The notes below the pieces were generated by a model. That model was not told the origin of the DNA, did no database searches, and saw only the letters and a list, made by a program, of their open reading frames with translations. From Anthoceros angustus (lineage: Eukaryota; Streptophyta; Anthocerotopsida; Anthocerotales; Anthocerotaceae), in the NCBI GenBank assembly GCA_010909165.1, contig VJWM01000019.1, positions 1,612,001 to 1,676,000 on the forward strand: a DNA stretch of 64,000 nucleotides, read 5' to 3'. The position numbers and the translations under genes were made by a program. Of the stretch, positions 1 to 10,978 are shown in pieces (the stretch's first letter is position 1; the number at the start of each line of letters is the position of its first letter).

Positions 1-746
1 GGGTACGTGAGAACAAGGATATCCCAGAGTGCGAGCATTGCAGTTCTTGTGCAGCAGCTGACCTCCAGATTCAGTGCAAAAGCTGCTGCAGCAATTATGG
101 CGGGCAGGTAGGATGTTAAGCATAAATCGTTATCCTCGTCCAGTGCCTTTGGTGCCAACTGCAGCGAAAACCTCCTCACGGTCACCAGGAGCCCCAAAAG
201 CAGACCGACGCCACATAAGGCTGATGGAAGCCTGAAAGCCCAGACTTCAGGCCCTAGGATTTTCCCCTACAGACAGCAAGAAGTGGACAGCGCAATGCAA
301 TTCACCAGTCAGAAACCAGAGAGCGAACGCATTCGCTTCTACTAGACGAGACGAAGACTCATGAACACACCCAGTGTGGAACCTTACCGACATTGCCATC
401 AACCAATATATGAGCACGGGCTTGTCAAACCGGGGCTGTGCATTGAACTGAGGAGTGATATAATCGCCAGTTACAATCCTGCATTGCGAGCTCTTTTAAA
501 AAGATACCTGCAGCATCCCTAGAAACTGTGACAGGACCACATGAGGCTTGAAAGATCTCATATGCGGTTCATTCACTTGTGCTTTCAAACACCATGCAGG
601 AGCATTTACATTTGCCTAGCAGCTTCCACGAAAAGCGGTTCAGTATCATCCACCAAGCCGGCTGCTCCAAGGTTCCTCACCCAGGCCACCCCCGCCAGAG
701 CCCCCAGAAACAGAGCTCCAGCCAGCCTTCTCCGTAGAGGACTCAT
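1..746 (-). CDS. GT39/ArnT-like membrane glycosyltransferase, 5' part, runs off the window
   Basis: Proteins of this family (PMT_2, GT39/GT83-like, related to bacterial ArnT) are multi-pass membrane enzymes that move a sugar from a polyprenyl-phosphate donor. Three exons can be read on the minus strand. E1 (610-746) begins MSPLRRRLAG, has one hydrophobic segment, then LVDDTEPLFVEAARQ, the family's acidic luminal signature. E2 (388-478) reads MIVTGDYITPQF then RFDKPVLIYWLMA, the classic second motif. E3 (231 down to position 1) reads LPSALCGVGLLLGLL and continues ALNLEVSCCTRTAM. E1 ends in phase 2 and E2 supplies the missing base. The E2-E3 junction is not fully resolved and may include a micro-exon near 330. 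The upstream frame is open to 1178, so the start is uncertain. The 3' end lies outside the window. A Copia-containing block abuts the locus at 2030, which may have removed its promoter. The motifs support the family; substrate and activity are unknown. Confidence 0.7.
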
Positions 747-2029
747 CTGTCTTACAGCGCCTGCCACGTCCGGGAACTGCAAAGGTCGGTACAGGAGGCT
801 CGGGAGAGACACCACTCTCCGTGTCCGAGATCTTCCTCTTCGCCGCGTTTTGTCCTGTTCACCGTCAGCTCCCTCTTCCTGCTCCTTACGAGCAGAAATC
901 CATCCTGCTGCATTCTGTGGCAGTCGAATTCCAGTCCTGTACCTCGAGCTCATAACAATTGCTTGACGCAATTGCAATCCATAAAACTTCCTCCGCGAGA
1001 GTGCACTATTCTGTGCAGTCTTGGGCTGCTCACAGGCTTGAGTGCACGTCCCACGCTCCGGCGTACAGAAGCGCGCCCGGACGGCAGGCCTACTGTTGCT
1101 GCCTTGCTGCAGAAATCCTGCGGGAAACGCATGCATCTTGCAAAACTCCAATGGCCGCGTGCAACCCGCGGAAGCCATCAGTGCATCCCGAAGTTCACTA
1201 GACTGGCTGCCTGAAGTGCTTCATCTGATTGTTAACCTGAGGGACGGCTTGATTGCAGATTCCATTCCCAGAAGAGCATCCTTTGCCTTCGCACGGCCCA
1301 ACGGGAGAGGATATGACCCAGTTCACAACAAGTAGGCAAAACCCAGAACCCCTAACCACGAACTTTGTGGTCTTGCTCAGAACAGGTGCTACAAGTTGTG
1401 ACAAGTTCTTTTTCGAAGCCGTTCAAAATCGTAGAGCACTGGCTACTGAAGCTCAGTAGCCCGGTGCTCGTCCATGTCTCGGTCAGACGAACTAGCAAAC
1501 AACCAAGTCAAGCACTTCGTTCACATTCTGAGCTATGGTTGGAATACGACGGCATGATGGTGCTCTCCAGTGATGAGAAGGAAGATGTATCATTGCCTGA
1601 TTCCGTGCATCGTTTCGCTGGCCAGCAACTGCACAGAAAAACCAGGCGTTAGGCGCTTGAATATGCTTACCATTGAGGGTCGCTTTCCAAGTTTTGTGAG
1701 CAGCAGATTGCCTTTCAGGTTCGTATTGACTGGGAAGAGACAGGAAATCTGTCCCGACTTGGTGCCTGAGCTTGAGGCGTTCAAGAGTTGTGTCCATCCG
1801 ACTCCAAGCTGTTGTGATTTTTCATTCCATCATCTCGATTCTGTCCTAGTAAGCCATCAGGAGAGAGACGAGAGGGAATCTGATTTTACCGGCCTCAAGC
1901 AAGAGCTCGACGGGCCCAGCTGATTGCTTCACGGAGCTAGAGGAATTGGACACGGCGGAGAGACGACTGTTGGGGATTGTTCCTCCCAAGCCTCTAATGG
2001 CCAGTCCCCTGTCTTCACAGCTCTACCAG
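127..2029. repeat. Segment A, copy 1 (longest copy)
   Basis: First of three direct copies of a ~1.7-1.9 kb segment. It starts inside glycosyltransferase exon E3 and ends at the sequence CTCTACCAG. It differs from copies 2 and 3 mainly by keeping about 150 bp (~598-750) that contain exon E1. On its minus strand about 1630-1670 looks like a short intron (GTAAGC ... TGTGCAG), but I do not recognise the flanking coding sequence. The rest (750-2029) holds only ORFs that are not conserved in frame between the three copies. Confidence 0.9.
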
Positions 2030-2199
2030 TGTAACGGGAGCGCGAGGTACTAAGGCGCGAGGAAAGCACGAGCGTTTGCGAGAGCAGAAAGCACTGAAGG
2101 TGTTCGTTCATGTTTGGGGAAAGGTGAAGTACAAAATTGTGTCGGTTAAGTAGAGTACATGGTGGTTATTCTAAATATGCTTGGGTTATCAGCTTAACA
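2030..2199 (-). repeat. Outer Copia LTR, 3' LTR of unit 1 (minus)
   Basis: This 170-bp sequence has TG...CA ends on the minus strand. It is followed on the plus side by CACACCCCCTTAA, the complement of a polypurine tract. It matches 10835-10975 except for an internal deletion of about 30 bp in that copy, and it matches 12716-12885 essentially exactly. Confidence 0.75.
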
Positions 2200-3160
2200 C
2201 ACCCCCTTAACCCTAGCAATGGTAGAGATGAAAACTTGAGAATAATGACGATTTGCTAGTATGTTGAGCTTCATCCGCCATCTTCTTACTTGAAAGATGT
2301 TCTTCTTAATAATAATATCATTTAGTGGAAAGAGGTAATAGAGATATGAAGTCTCTAAGCCCCATGGCCTCCATATGAATGAAGTGTTTATGTTTTGGTA
2401 GGGGCTTCGTCAGAAGATCATATTTGTGGGAACATAAGAAATCTTCACAACGTGAGTCTCATCAGCTTATCTTACATAGTGTTGTCGGATTTCAATGTGT
2501 TTAGTCCGAGAGTGAAGGCGAGGCTTACTGGCCATGGCAATAATGGACTTGTTATCACATAAAATCAGAGTTGGTGAAGCTTGTTTATAGGCGAACCGAG
2601 AAAAGTCCTCTCCCAAGCGGCTTCCTTGGATGCATCGGTCAAAGCTATGTATTCGGCCTCAGATGATAAAGCCATTGAAGTCCGCTTCTTAGACCTCCAG
2701 TTGATAGTTCCATTAGAGAGCACAAAACAATAAGATATGCTTCTTCGACTATCGGATCTCGAGGCCCAATCGCCATCAGCATATCCCGTAATGTAACGGT
2801 AGAACTATTGTCTTGAAACCAAAGCCCATAAGAGAGAGTTCTCTTTAGGTATCTATACACCCTCTTAAGCCGGTATTCACGCCCGGATTTTCTAGAAATT
2901 GAGATAAAGTGCTAATGGTATATTGGATATTGGGCCGAGTCCAACAACATAAATAGTAAAGACACCTTTGCATGCCTATAGGGAACTTGTGATATAGCAA
3001 ACTTCTCCTCATTTATTTGTGGAGATTGAAAGGTGGTCAATCCCGATTGAATGCTTCTCTTTTCAATACCCTAGGAGCAAGATGGCCTACGTGCTACCTT
3101 GCTTCTTCTTAGAAAACAACTTGGTGTCATCTTCAACAAGAGGAGCTTTTAGCAATCAAA
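2200..3160 (-). pseudogene. Copia pol 3' part (RT end and RNase H), decayed, unit 1
   Basis: This minus-strand remnant matches the Copia reverse transcriptase C-terminus (YLKRTLSYGLWF, preceded by a damaged RPNIQYTISTLSQF-like stretch) and RNase H (an ALSSTEAEYIALTDASKEA-like block near 2640-2680). It belongs to the outer element. Compared with unit 2 it has lost several short stretches, for example near 2590, 2880 and 3040, which break the frame. Confidence 0.75.
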
Positions 3161-4059
3161 GATATGCAAGACCTTAGTCCACTAGTGATGATTCTGATGT
3201 GTTCCGATATTGTGGAGATATTTTGACTGATGAGAATCAAAGGTCCTCCTCCTACCATTCACACAACAAGGAGACAAACTCACCTTATTATTCTCTAACT
3301 ATACCACTACACCAGTTCATAGTGTCACTCCACATAATTCGTCATCATAACGTTCTAATCGATCGGTCAAGATCATTCTACTTCTACTAAGAAACTCTAT
3401 TATCTTTGATGGATGTCATGCCGTATGATACTAATCTCTACACTTGGATTCAGTGTTTTATTAGCATTAATTAATCTAATGACTTATCTTTAAGTAAGTA
3501 ATTAGTGTTAATTAATCTAAACCACTTATGTTAATTAAGCATTGATTAGTATTAAGTAAACATGGTTAGCAATAGCTAAGTGGATAAGCTCAAGTAATAT
3601 GCTTTGGCATATTCCTTGCATATTATAGTGTATTCTTATGATACAATAGCTAAGAGGATGATTTATTAAGGTGAAAGAACGATGGAAAGAGACCATCTAG
3701 GAGGGGACAACAAATGGGGACCCGGGGTCGGAGTGAAGAGGAGCAACCAGCTCCCTACCTAAAGTGACCAAGCACCCACAATGTCATATGCGTAGAATAA
3801 ACGGCCGCAAAACCACGGAGGAAAGGAAAAGGCATCACCCACCGCCGCCACCTCATGGAGAATCGCTGAGGCCTGAAGAGCAATAGAAACCACTGGCCGG
3901 AGTATCTTTGTAACGGAGGGATGCGACTATGCTGCGCGCATGGTAAGCTTTGGCACAAGACTTGACGAATTTGTTAAAGTCCTCAGCCATTGCCCCATAC
4001 GTTTCTAGAGCAAGCGGGATAAAGAGGTGGCCTGCTTGCATCCTGAACCCTGGACGTGA
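3161..4059. repeat. Non-coding TE filler with a dispersed repeat (3668-4050)
   Basis: 3161-3660 is AT-rich with many TTAATTAA-like motifs and no recognisable coding sequence. 3668-4050 is a dispersed repeat also seen at ~14385-14735 and, more diverged, at 56312-56650. On the minus strand it could encode a peptide with FIPLALETYGAMAEDFNKF and VKSCAKAYHAR. That resembles the tail found after reverse transcriptase in some non-LTR retrotransposons, but this is only a suggestion. Confidence 0.5.
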
Positions 4060-4640
4060 ACACTAGATGTCAACTAAGCGCATATTCAGATACCTCAAGG
4101 GTACCATGCACACAGGATTGACATTCAAGTATACACCAGGCATAAAGACGTTGACATTAATAAATTACCGACGCTGACTATGGTGGACTGACACACGCAG
4201 ATCCGATCGTGTGATCGCTATTGGGGAGCACCAATATCCCGTCAAGTAAGAAACAACCAACCATAGCCTTGTCCAAAGACCGAGTATAGAGTACTAACCT
4301 CGGTTGCTAAAGACATAGTATGGACTAGGCTAACCTTGAGTGAACTTCATCACAAGCGGAAAAGCCCACCTTGTTGTTGAGTGATAGTGAGCTATAGCCT
4401 TGTCAAGGAACCCCGTCTTCCACTCTAGAACTAAACATATTGTCGAATATCATTACATCGAGAGAAAATAGAGGATAAAACTATAGATATTAGTTATGTT
4501 CAAACTTTAGATAACGCAATGATTTATTAACAAAGTCACTAGGCATTGAATCGCACAGAAACATATGAAATGTTTAGGTATATTGGACACATTGTCTAAG
4601 CCTCCACCTATAGTTCATCCTAGCGACTAAATTGGTCTAC
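4060..4640 (+). pseudogene. Second Copia remnant, RNase H end (plus), unit 1
   Basis: The plus strand reads KRIFRYLKGTMHTGLTFKY, then fragments of the Copia RNase H domain (VAKDIVWTRLTLSELH, then HSRTKHI) and the C-terminal block with SYVQTLDNAA-like residues. It carries many stops and frameshifts. It is oriented opposite to the outer element, so it is either a separate insertion or a rearranged piece. Confidence 0.7.
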
Positions 4641-6530
4641 TTGAGATAACCTTACTAGTCCAATATTCTATTCTAAGTCTTGAACAATCATCCTCAATCT
4701 CAACATAGGCCTTGTATCCTCATCCTCTTCATACATAGTTGAGGAGCTCTCTGGAAAATAATATTAAAATATTAAATAATATTTTGCTAATTAAAACTTT
4801 TCCATATTTTCTTAGCCTCAGGAATACTCACGATAGACATGGATCATATGTCCGGGAAATTCTTCACAGACAGCATACATAACCCGTATCATGTGTATCT
4901 TAGTTTCCAGGCAAACATAGGAGCATGGTGGTACGTCTAGCCCGCTCTCCCCTTTCATATTAGTGATTATATAGATGAGCTTCACATCATCACCCTTGGG
5001 ATATATGCCGGGCTTCCAGAACCCTATGTTTCCTATCCTATGTCTTACTTCTAAAAGAAATCTAAAATGGGCAAGTTTTTAGCAAGAGAAAAATAAGTTA
5101 GAACACCTTTTTAGAATCACAAAAGCATGTCTACCTTTTCATTTTCTCATTTTCTTCATTTTCATTTCATTTTCCTTTTTCCCATAATTTTCCATACATA
5201 AATCTGCGAAAATAGTATCAGAAAATTCATCACAATTAATATTTTGAACTGGAAAATGGTCATTTGAAGATGCCCACAAACGGGCTTACAACTAGGTGCC
5301 TCTCCTCAAAAAAGGGGGCATCCATCGCTCAAGGTGCCTCCCTTCATGACAGGGGAACCTTATTACACACATGTTGCCTTACTTGAGATTTCAGCCTCCT
5401 TCATCAGGTGGAAGCCCTTCCATGAAGATTCTTCCAAGGCACTTGTATCGAGAGAACAATCTCGCGATTTCTTCTCCACAAGAACTTTAGAATCTTCCTC
5501 GGCGATCTCTCATCCGCACACAACTGAGGACATGACGGAGCAGCCTAGGCTTGGGATTGGCGCACTTTTCAACAAATTGAGACAAGACATGGGATCTTCT
5601 CCAATTTCCCGGCTTGGGTGAGACACTCCCGCATATGGCAGCACTCACACATCAATTGGCGATCGACTGAGGAACAAAATTCCACCTCTCCCGGTGACTT
5701 CAACATCAACACGAGTGCCACCACTTCCTACCACGAAATCGTGGTGGGCTCTCAACAAAGTTGGAATCCTAGGCAGAGGATCACCGGGAGGCGTTGCTCT
5801 TGAGGCGCGATCCCTCCCAGGCCGCTCCTCTTCTTCCACCGCAGTGTGGCGTCTTTCTTCCCAGCGACGCAGGCGACACATGGTGACGACATGGCGGGCG
5901 CGGGGCGCCCGCGCGCGCGCCCTCCGGCGGGCGCGCCGCTTCTGCACACCGCAGGCGCCAAGGAGCTTTTGGGAGGAGCGGGAGGCGGGAGGCGGGAGGA
6001 GGAGGAATAAAACCGTATGGGAGGGTACATTATGACCATATGGCGGGCATCATATGGCTCATCAATTTAATGGGTTTTCACTTTTTTTACCTCTTTCAAG
6101 TTTTCTTTTAACTTTTACCTATGGTTTTTATTAAGATTAACCTAGTTTAAGTTTTACTTTTATCTTTTTACCTTATTTAGGAATTCACTATTTTCCTAAT
6201 TAAGTTTTTGGTAATTAATTTTGATTACATTAAATTCTGCTTAAATGTAACTTAAGGCAGTTTTTAATCGTTTTCTTAGTTAGCGAATAGCTTTCAAGTT
6301 AGTGGGAGCTAACTAACCTTTTTAGGCTTATTTTGAAGCTATTTCTTCACACCTAGTTCATAGTGAGTGGGAGTGATGAAATATGACCTATTTAGGGCAC
6401 TCTTCACTAGGGCACCTAAGACCATTAATTAATTTAGTTCTTAGGGCTTTAGGTAGTTTAATGAGTAGTTAGTTGTTACAACCACTTAGAGGTTAGAACT
6501 ACTTATGGTTACAACCACCTTATGGTTATA
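4641..6530. other. TE-internal non-coding stretch, unit 1
   Basis: No recognisable gene. 4740-4800 and 5040-5260 are AT-rich. 5300-6050 is more GC-rich with short unconserved ORFs and ends in a very G+C-rich patch (5860-6000). 6050-6530 is T-rich, with repeated AACCACC(T) motifs near 6480-6535, and leads into a TATA-like site. It may contain an LTR or untranslated leader of the third Copia element, but I could not match it to a second LTR copy. Confidence 0.4.
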
Positions 6531-6541
6531 ACCACCTAGCC

Positions 6542-6550
6542 TATATAAAG
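6542..6550 (+). promoter_or_regulatory. TATA-like box of a Copia leader or LTR
   Basis: TATATAAAG lies about 100 bp upstream of the first readable Copia coding sequence on the plus strand. The same site occurs in unit 2 at 17346-17354. This is consistent with an LTR promoter; no transcript data are available. Confidence 0.35.
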
Positions 6551-6639
6551 GCTTTGTACTTTCTATTATAATCACGCATACAACTCTTTGTGCAAAGCTT
6601 TCTACTATCACTTGCTATGTTTTGCTACCTAGAGCTATG

Positions 6640-8484
6640 ATTCTCATCAATAAACTAGTTGACTTGAATACCCATGCTATTGTATATGCTCGCACTGTCA
6701 CTTTTGATGAGGCTCGGTTAGCATCTGCTCGTTCTGTCCCCGTGGACTCTGCTTCGGCTCCTTCCGACGACACTGCTTCTTCCGACCTTATGCCTAAGTT
6801 TTTTGACTCTACCCTCTGTTTTCCCTGACTCCGGTCCTCCAGCGACTACTGCTCCACCCATGGCCTCCTCACCTCAAGCAACAACTCTGCCTATTGTTCC
6901 CGCTCGAGAGGGGGAAGATGAATAGGCCATTGTTGATCCTTTTGAAAACAGAGAAGACTTTGGTGCTCTTAATCCCCAAGACCTAGAGACCTTTCTTGCT
7001 CCACCGCCTCCAGTTATACTTGATCCAGCCCCTGAGCGACGATATCCTTTGCGTCAACGACAATCGAGACACCTCTGGAACGAGATCCCCTTTGATTTAG
7101 CGTTCAATCATGCTGGCTACACCTGCTGCAGGTCATTTCAATGCGTTCACTGTTGGTCCTTCAGAGGGAGATCCTCTCACTCTACAAGAAGCATATTCGT
7201 GACTTGATGCAGCTAAGTGGAAGTTTGCTATTGATGATGAATATAATTCTCTTATCAAAAATAATACTTGGACTTGAGTAAACTTGCCCAAAGGCAAAAC
7301 TAATGTCAAATGCAAGTGGGTTCTCAAAACTAAATTCCAGGAGGTTGAACTTCAAATTTGCTATAGAGCAAGACTAGTGGCTAAGGGTTATAGTCAGAAA
7401 GAGGGTGTGGACTATCAGGGCGATAAGGTTTATTCACCTGTTGTCAAGGCTGCTTCCGTGAGAATGCTCTTGGCTTTATGTGCCGAGCTTAATCTGGAAA
7501 TTTATCAGCTTGACATTTGTACTGCTTTCCTTTATGGTCATCTGCAAGAAGAGATCTATATGGATAAATTGGAAGACTATGAAGATGAGCAACACCCAAA
7601 CAAAGTGTGTAAACTTATTCACTCCATTTACGGACTGACGCACAGCCCACGTTTATGGTATGAAAGAATGGATTCTTACCTCAAGAAGATAGGTTTTATT
7701 CAAAGTGAAGCAGACACCAATATCTACATACTCTACAAGGATAGCTCCCTTGTACTGGTTGCACTATACATTGTTACTTATTCCTGGCAACAATATTTAA
7801 CTAGTTAACCAGATTTAAGCTGATCTTAGTAAAGAATTCGAAATGAAGAATCTCGGCAAAGTTAAATATATTCTTGGAATGCATGTACATAGAGATGCCA
7901 CTGGAGCTATTTATCTCCATCAAGGAAGATATGTAGCTGGCATGTTAAGACACTTCAATTTGGAGAATGCACATGCAGCAGCCACACCTGGCGCCGTAGG
8001 TGTTAAGCTTTCATCTACTACCCGTCCACAATCTCAACAGGAAAAGAAAGAGATGGAAAATATTCCTTATCGTATGGGAGTTGGTACTCTCATGTTCTTG
8101 AGTAATCAAACCAAACCATCTCAAATATTGTAAATGTTGTTGCTCGCCTCGGAGAATCCAAGAAAGGATCACTGGGTTGCTCTCAAGCACATCATGCGGT
8201 ACCTCAAGGGTACTCCAAATTATGGCCTCTGCTTCAAACCTAGCGGAAAGAAGCATTTGCTATTGACACGCTTTGTCGATGCAGATTGGGCTTCAGATGC
8301 TGACACTCGAAAAAATATCTCAGCATATTGTTTTTTTGCTGGCTCCACTGTTGTTAATTGGTCTTGTAGAAAACAAGCTACAATATCACTATCATCAACA
8401 GAATCGGAGCACAAAGCACTCACTGAAGCCACGATAGAGGCTAAATGGGAAAGAAAGCTATGTGAAGATTTGGATATGAAGTAG
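6640..8484 (+). pseudogene. Third Copia element, RT-RNase H remnant (plus), unit 1
   Basis: The plus strand holds Copia coding sequence. First come scattered pre-RT residues (LTLQEAYS ... LDAAKWKFAIDDEYNSL). Next is reverse transcriptase: NVKCKWVLKTKF, ARLVAKGYSQKEGVDY, LALCAELNLEIYQLDICTAF and LQEEIYMDKLEDYE. A break near 7800 removes the YVDD region. RNase H then ends near 8484 (DADWASDADTRKNISAYC, SLSSTESEHKALTEA). There are in-frame stops at ~7203, 7278 and 7806. A purine-rich tract (GAGAGGGAGAG, ~8553) and an LTR-like tail with TATAAAAG (~8655) follow. Confidence 0.8.
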
Positions 8485-8559
8485 GAAGGGCCAACAATGC
8501 TTAATTGTGATTAATTTTTAGTTCTTAGATTTAGATAATCCAACTAGTCTGAGAGGGAG

Positions 8560-8770
8560 AGTTAGAAGTACAGACCGCGTTGGTTAGCTTGGCTTAACCC
8601 AGCGTGGTCATACCCTCTGGAATCTTGTACCGAAGAGGTACAATTATTCAGACACAGGCTATAAAAGTGCACTACTTGTAATCAATTGTATCAATTAGTA
8701 AAGCACTAAACTTTGATCATAAATTCGCTTCCGCAAAGCACCTCAAACCGACTTGCGGCCATCAACATCT
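8560..8770 (+). repeat. Probable 3' LTR piece of third Copia element, unit 1
   Basis: It follows a purine-rich tract directly after the RNase H stop codon. It contains TATAAAAG and a run rich in CAATTGTATCAATTAG. Its 5' partner is not visible, so the LTR call rests on position and promoter-like content. Confidence 0.45.
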
Positions 8771-8779
8771 CCAGCCCAA

Positions 8780-10600
8780 TATGAATCATAAAATCCAACT
8801 ACCTTGGCTTCTTGTTGTCGCTCCTTTTGCTATTTCAACTCCCAATGTTTTGTGCCGCGCAAGTACTTGAATATCCTCTTGATTGCTTGATAATGTTGTT
8901 GCCCAGGGTTGGCCAAAAATTGACTCACAACTCCCACTGCCTTTGCACTGTCGGGCCTTATCCCTATGGCCAAATATGTAAGACAAACAACAACATGCTG
9001 GTAGAGAGTTTTATCTACCTTCGCTTTCTCCTTTTCAGTTGTAGGGCTCATCTCCTTTGATAGCTTCTCATTGAAGATCATTGCCTTCATGGGTTTCCAA
9101 TCTTGCATGTCAAAAGCCTCGATAGTCTCCACATACGTTTGTTGGCTCAAAGAGTCTATATACTTGTTAGCCTTATTCCTTTTTACCTTTATTCCTAAGA
9201 AATAGTGGAGCTCACCCAAATCTCTCATATCAAAGCTTGCATTAAGGCTTTTATTTGCTAAGTCTAAGAGTTCCATGTTATTGCTAGCAATAATCAAATC
9301 GTCCATATAGACATGATGATAATTATAGATTCTCCCACTCTTTTCACATAGATATTCCAATCGATTGGTTTTTGAAACCTATAAACTGGAAAAACACATC
9401 AAGCTTACGATACCAAGCAAGGGCCGATTGCTTAAGACCATAGAGAGCCTTTAGCAGCCTACATACCTCTCCCTCGCGTCCTGGTATTTCATATTCCTTT
9501 GGTTGGTCCATGTAGATCTCTTCATCCACATTTCTATTTAGAAAAGCGGTGAGAACATCCATTAAATATATCTCCATGTCGAAAGAGGATGCGATAGCTA
9601 GAGTTTTGGAGATGCTATCTTAGCAACAAGGGAGAAGGCAAAGATAATCCACGCTTGGGACTTGTGTATATCCTTTGCCCAGTATTTGCCTTGTGGCGCT
9701 CTATGCTTCCATCAACCTTGCGCTTAATCTTAAATGTCCACTTGGATCCTATGCTCTTCCTTAGGAGGTAGAGGAGTGATTACCCAAGTGTTATTCTTGA
9801 GAAGGAGTTATATTAATTGTCCACGGCTTCTTTCCACTCCTTCGCCTTTGGTCATTCCAATGCCTCCCTCACGCTTTGTGGTTCGCCGGCATCTGCCAAC
9901 CATGCCTCCTCATACACACATGCATTCATGGATTCCAAGATCTTCCGTGAAGGTTTCAAACTACTCAACAAAGATAGTGATCACCTTGCCCTCCTGGAGG
10001 TTTCATCTCCGCCTCCTCATTTGATCAACCAAGCTTTTCAACTTGTTGACATGTTGACTGTCGCCTCACCATCTTGAAGTTGGAGAATTGACTTTCCAAC
10101 AAAGATTCCACTCACAATGCTCTTCTTCTCGACGTTGTAAAGAATTTTTCATGCATCCTGCCAAGAGACACACTCACTCAATTGTGAGAGAACGTCATCT
10201 AACCCATTCAGAATAATATTAGCCAAGGCTTTCGGATCCTTGCCTACATCCTTTTCAGAAGGGCCATATGAAAGTCCATTTTCTACAAACTTTCACAATC
10301 CTTTGTCAATGAGATTTTAGCTTCAACTCCATAATGTGAAGTTCCTGACATCCAACTTCTCCACTTGATGCGTAGTCTCCATATGCATGCCGTTGGAAGC
10401 CATGCAAAGACGAGACAAAAATTCCTCGCACCAAAACTACTGCCAAGCGTCGCAAAATTGCAAACAAGCTTTCACAGACACTTCGTCTGCATAGCTACAA
10501 ATAATGCAATTCGTCTGCATAGCTACAAATAATGCAATAAAAGGCAAGTAACAACAGTCCCACACAAGGTGGTGTAGAGTACTTTTTGCAGCTCCTGAAC
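8780..10600 (-). pseudogene. Fourth Copia element with gag joined to RT (minus), unit 1
   Basis: The minus strand contains a gag (UBN2-type) remnant near 9890-10060, then Copia reverse transcriptase with MEIYLMDVLTAFLNRNVDEE, KALYGLKQSALAWYRKLD, YMDDLIIASNN (the YxDD active-site motif) and the ELHYFLGIKV block. Protease and integrase are absent between gag and RT. Unit 2 holds the better copy. This copy has small lesions near 9080, 9115, 9310, 9360, 9600 and 9640 that break the frame. Confidence 0.8.
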
Positions 10601-10615
10601 CATGCTCTGATACCA

Positions 10616-10827
10616 TGTTAGAGAACAGTAAGTCCCAATTTCAGTGCAATAAAAATGGTGTGCTATGCATACATATATAGTCCTTGGCCTTGTCATGTTC
10701 TCGATAATATGAACCCTATCTCGATCTTGGGATTGTCCTATCTACTTCTAGGACTTATTCTATCTACTTATAGGACTTATTCTCTGAACTCTAATATGGG
10801 ATCTGTTGCACTGATCGATTTCTAACA
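10616..10827 (-). repeat. LTR of the fourth Copia element, unit 1
   Basis: This 212-bp sequence starts TGTTAGAG and ends TTCTAACA, with TG...CA termini. Immediately to its left lies GCTCTGATACCA, the complement of the canonical Copia primer-binding site TGGTATCAGAGC. This is therefore the 5' LTR of a minus-strand element. No left partner is seen, so the 3' end is lost. Confidence 0.8.
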
Positions 10828-10834
10828 GATACCA

Positions 10835-10975
10835 TGTAGCGGGAGCGCGAGGCACTGAGGAGGAAAGTACGAGCGTTTTGTTCATGTTTGGGGAAATGTG
10901 AAGTACACAAAATTGTGTCGGTTCAGTAGAGTACGTGGTGGTTATTCTAACTGCGCTTGGGTTATTAGCTTAACG
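10835..10975 (-). repeat. Outer Copia LTR, 5' LTR of unit 1 (minus)
   Basis: It matches the LTR at 2030-2199 with an internal deletion and several substitutions, and ends AGCTTAACG instead of AGCTTAACA. Its primer-binding site is cut after GATACCA by the fourth element's LTR, showing that the fourth element inserted into the outer one. Confidence 0.75.
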
Positions 10976-10978
10976 CGC

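Larger units (their letters stand above)
2030..10978. mobile_element. Nested Ty1/Copia block, unit 1 (outer LTR element on minus strand)
   Basis: The outer element is bounded by related LTRs at 2030-2199 and 10835-10975. Both are in minus orientation and would read TGTTAAGC ... CGTTACA on their own strand. A purine-rich tract abuts the left LTR and part of a primer-binding site (complement of GATACCA) abuts the right one. Between them lie pieces of at least four Copia elements in mixed orientation. No 5-bp target duplication flanks the block: the left flank is the end of segment A and the right flank is the start of another A copy. No stretch encodes an intact polyprotein. Confidence 0.8.

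Noticed and set aside
541-2111. Many ORFs in segment A on both strands
   Set aside because: Apart from the glycosyltransferase exons, frames are not kept among the three A copies and show no recognisable domain.
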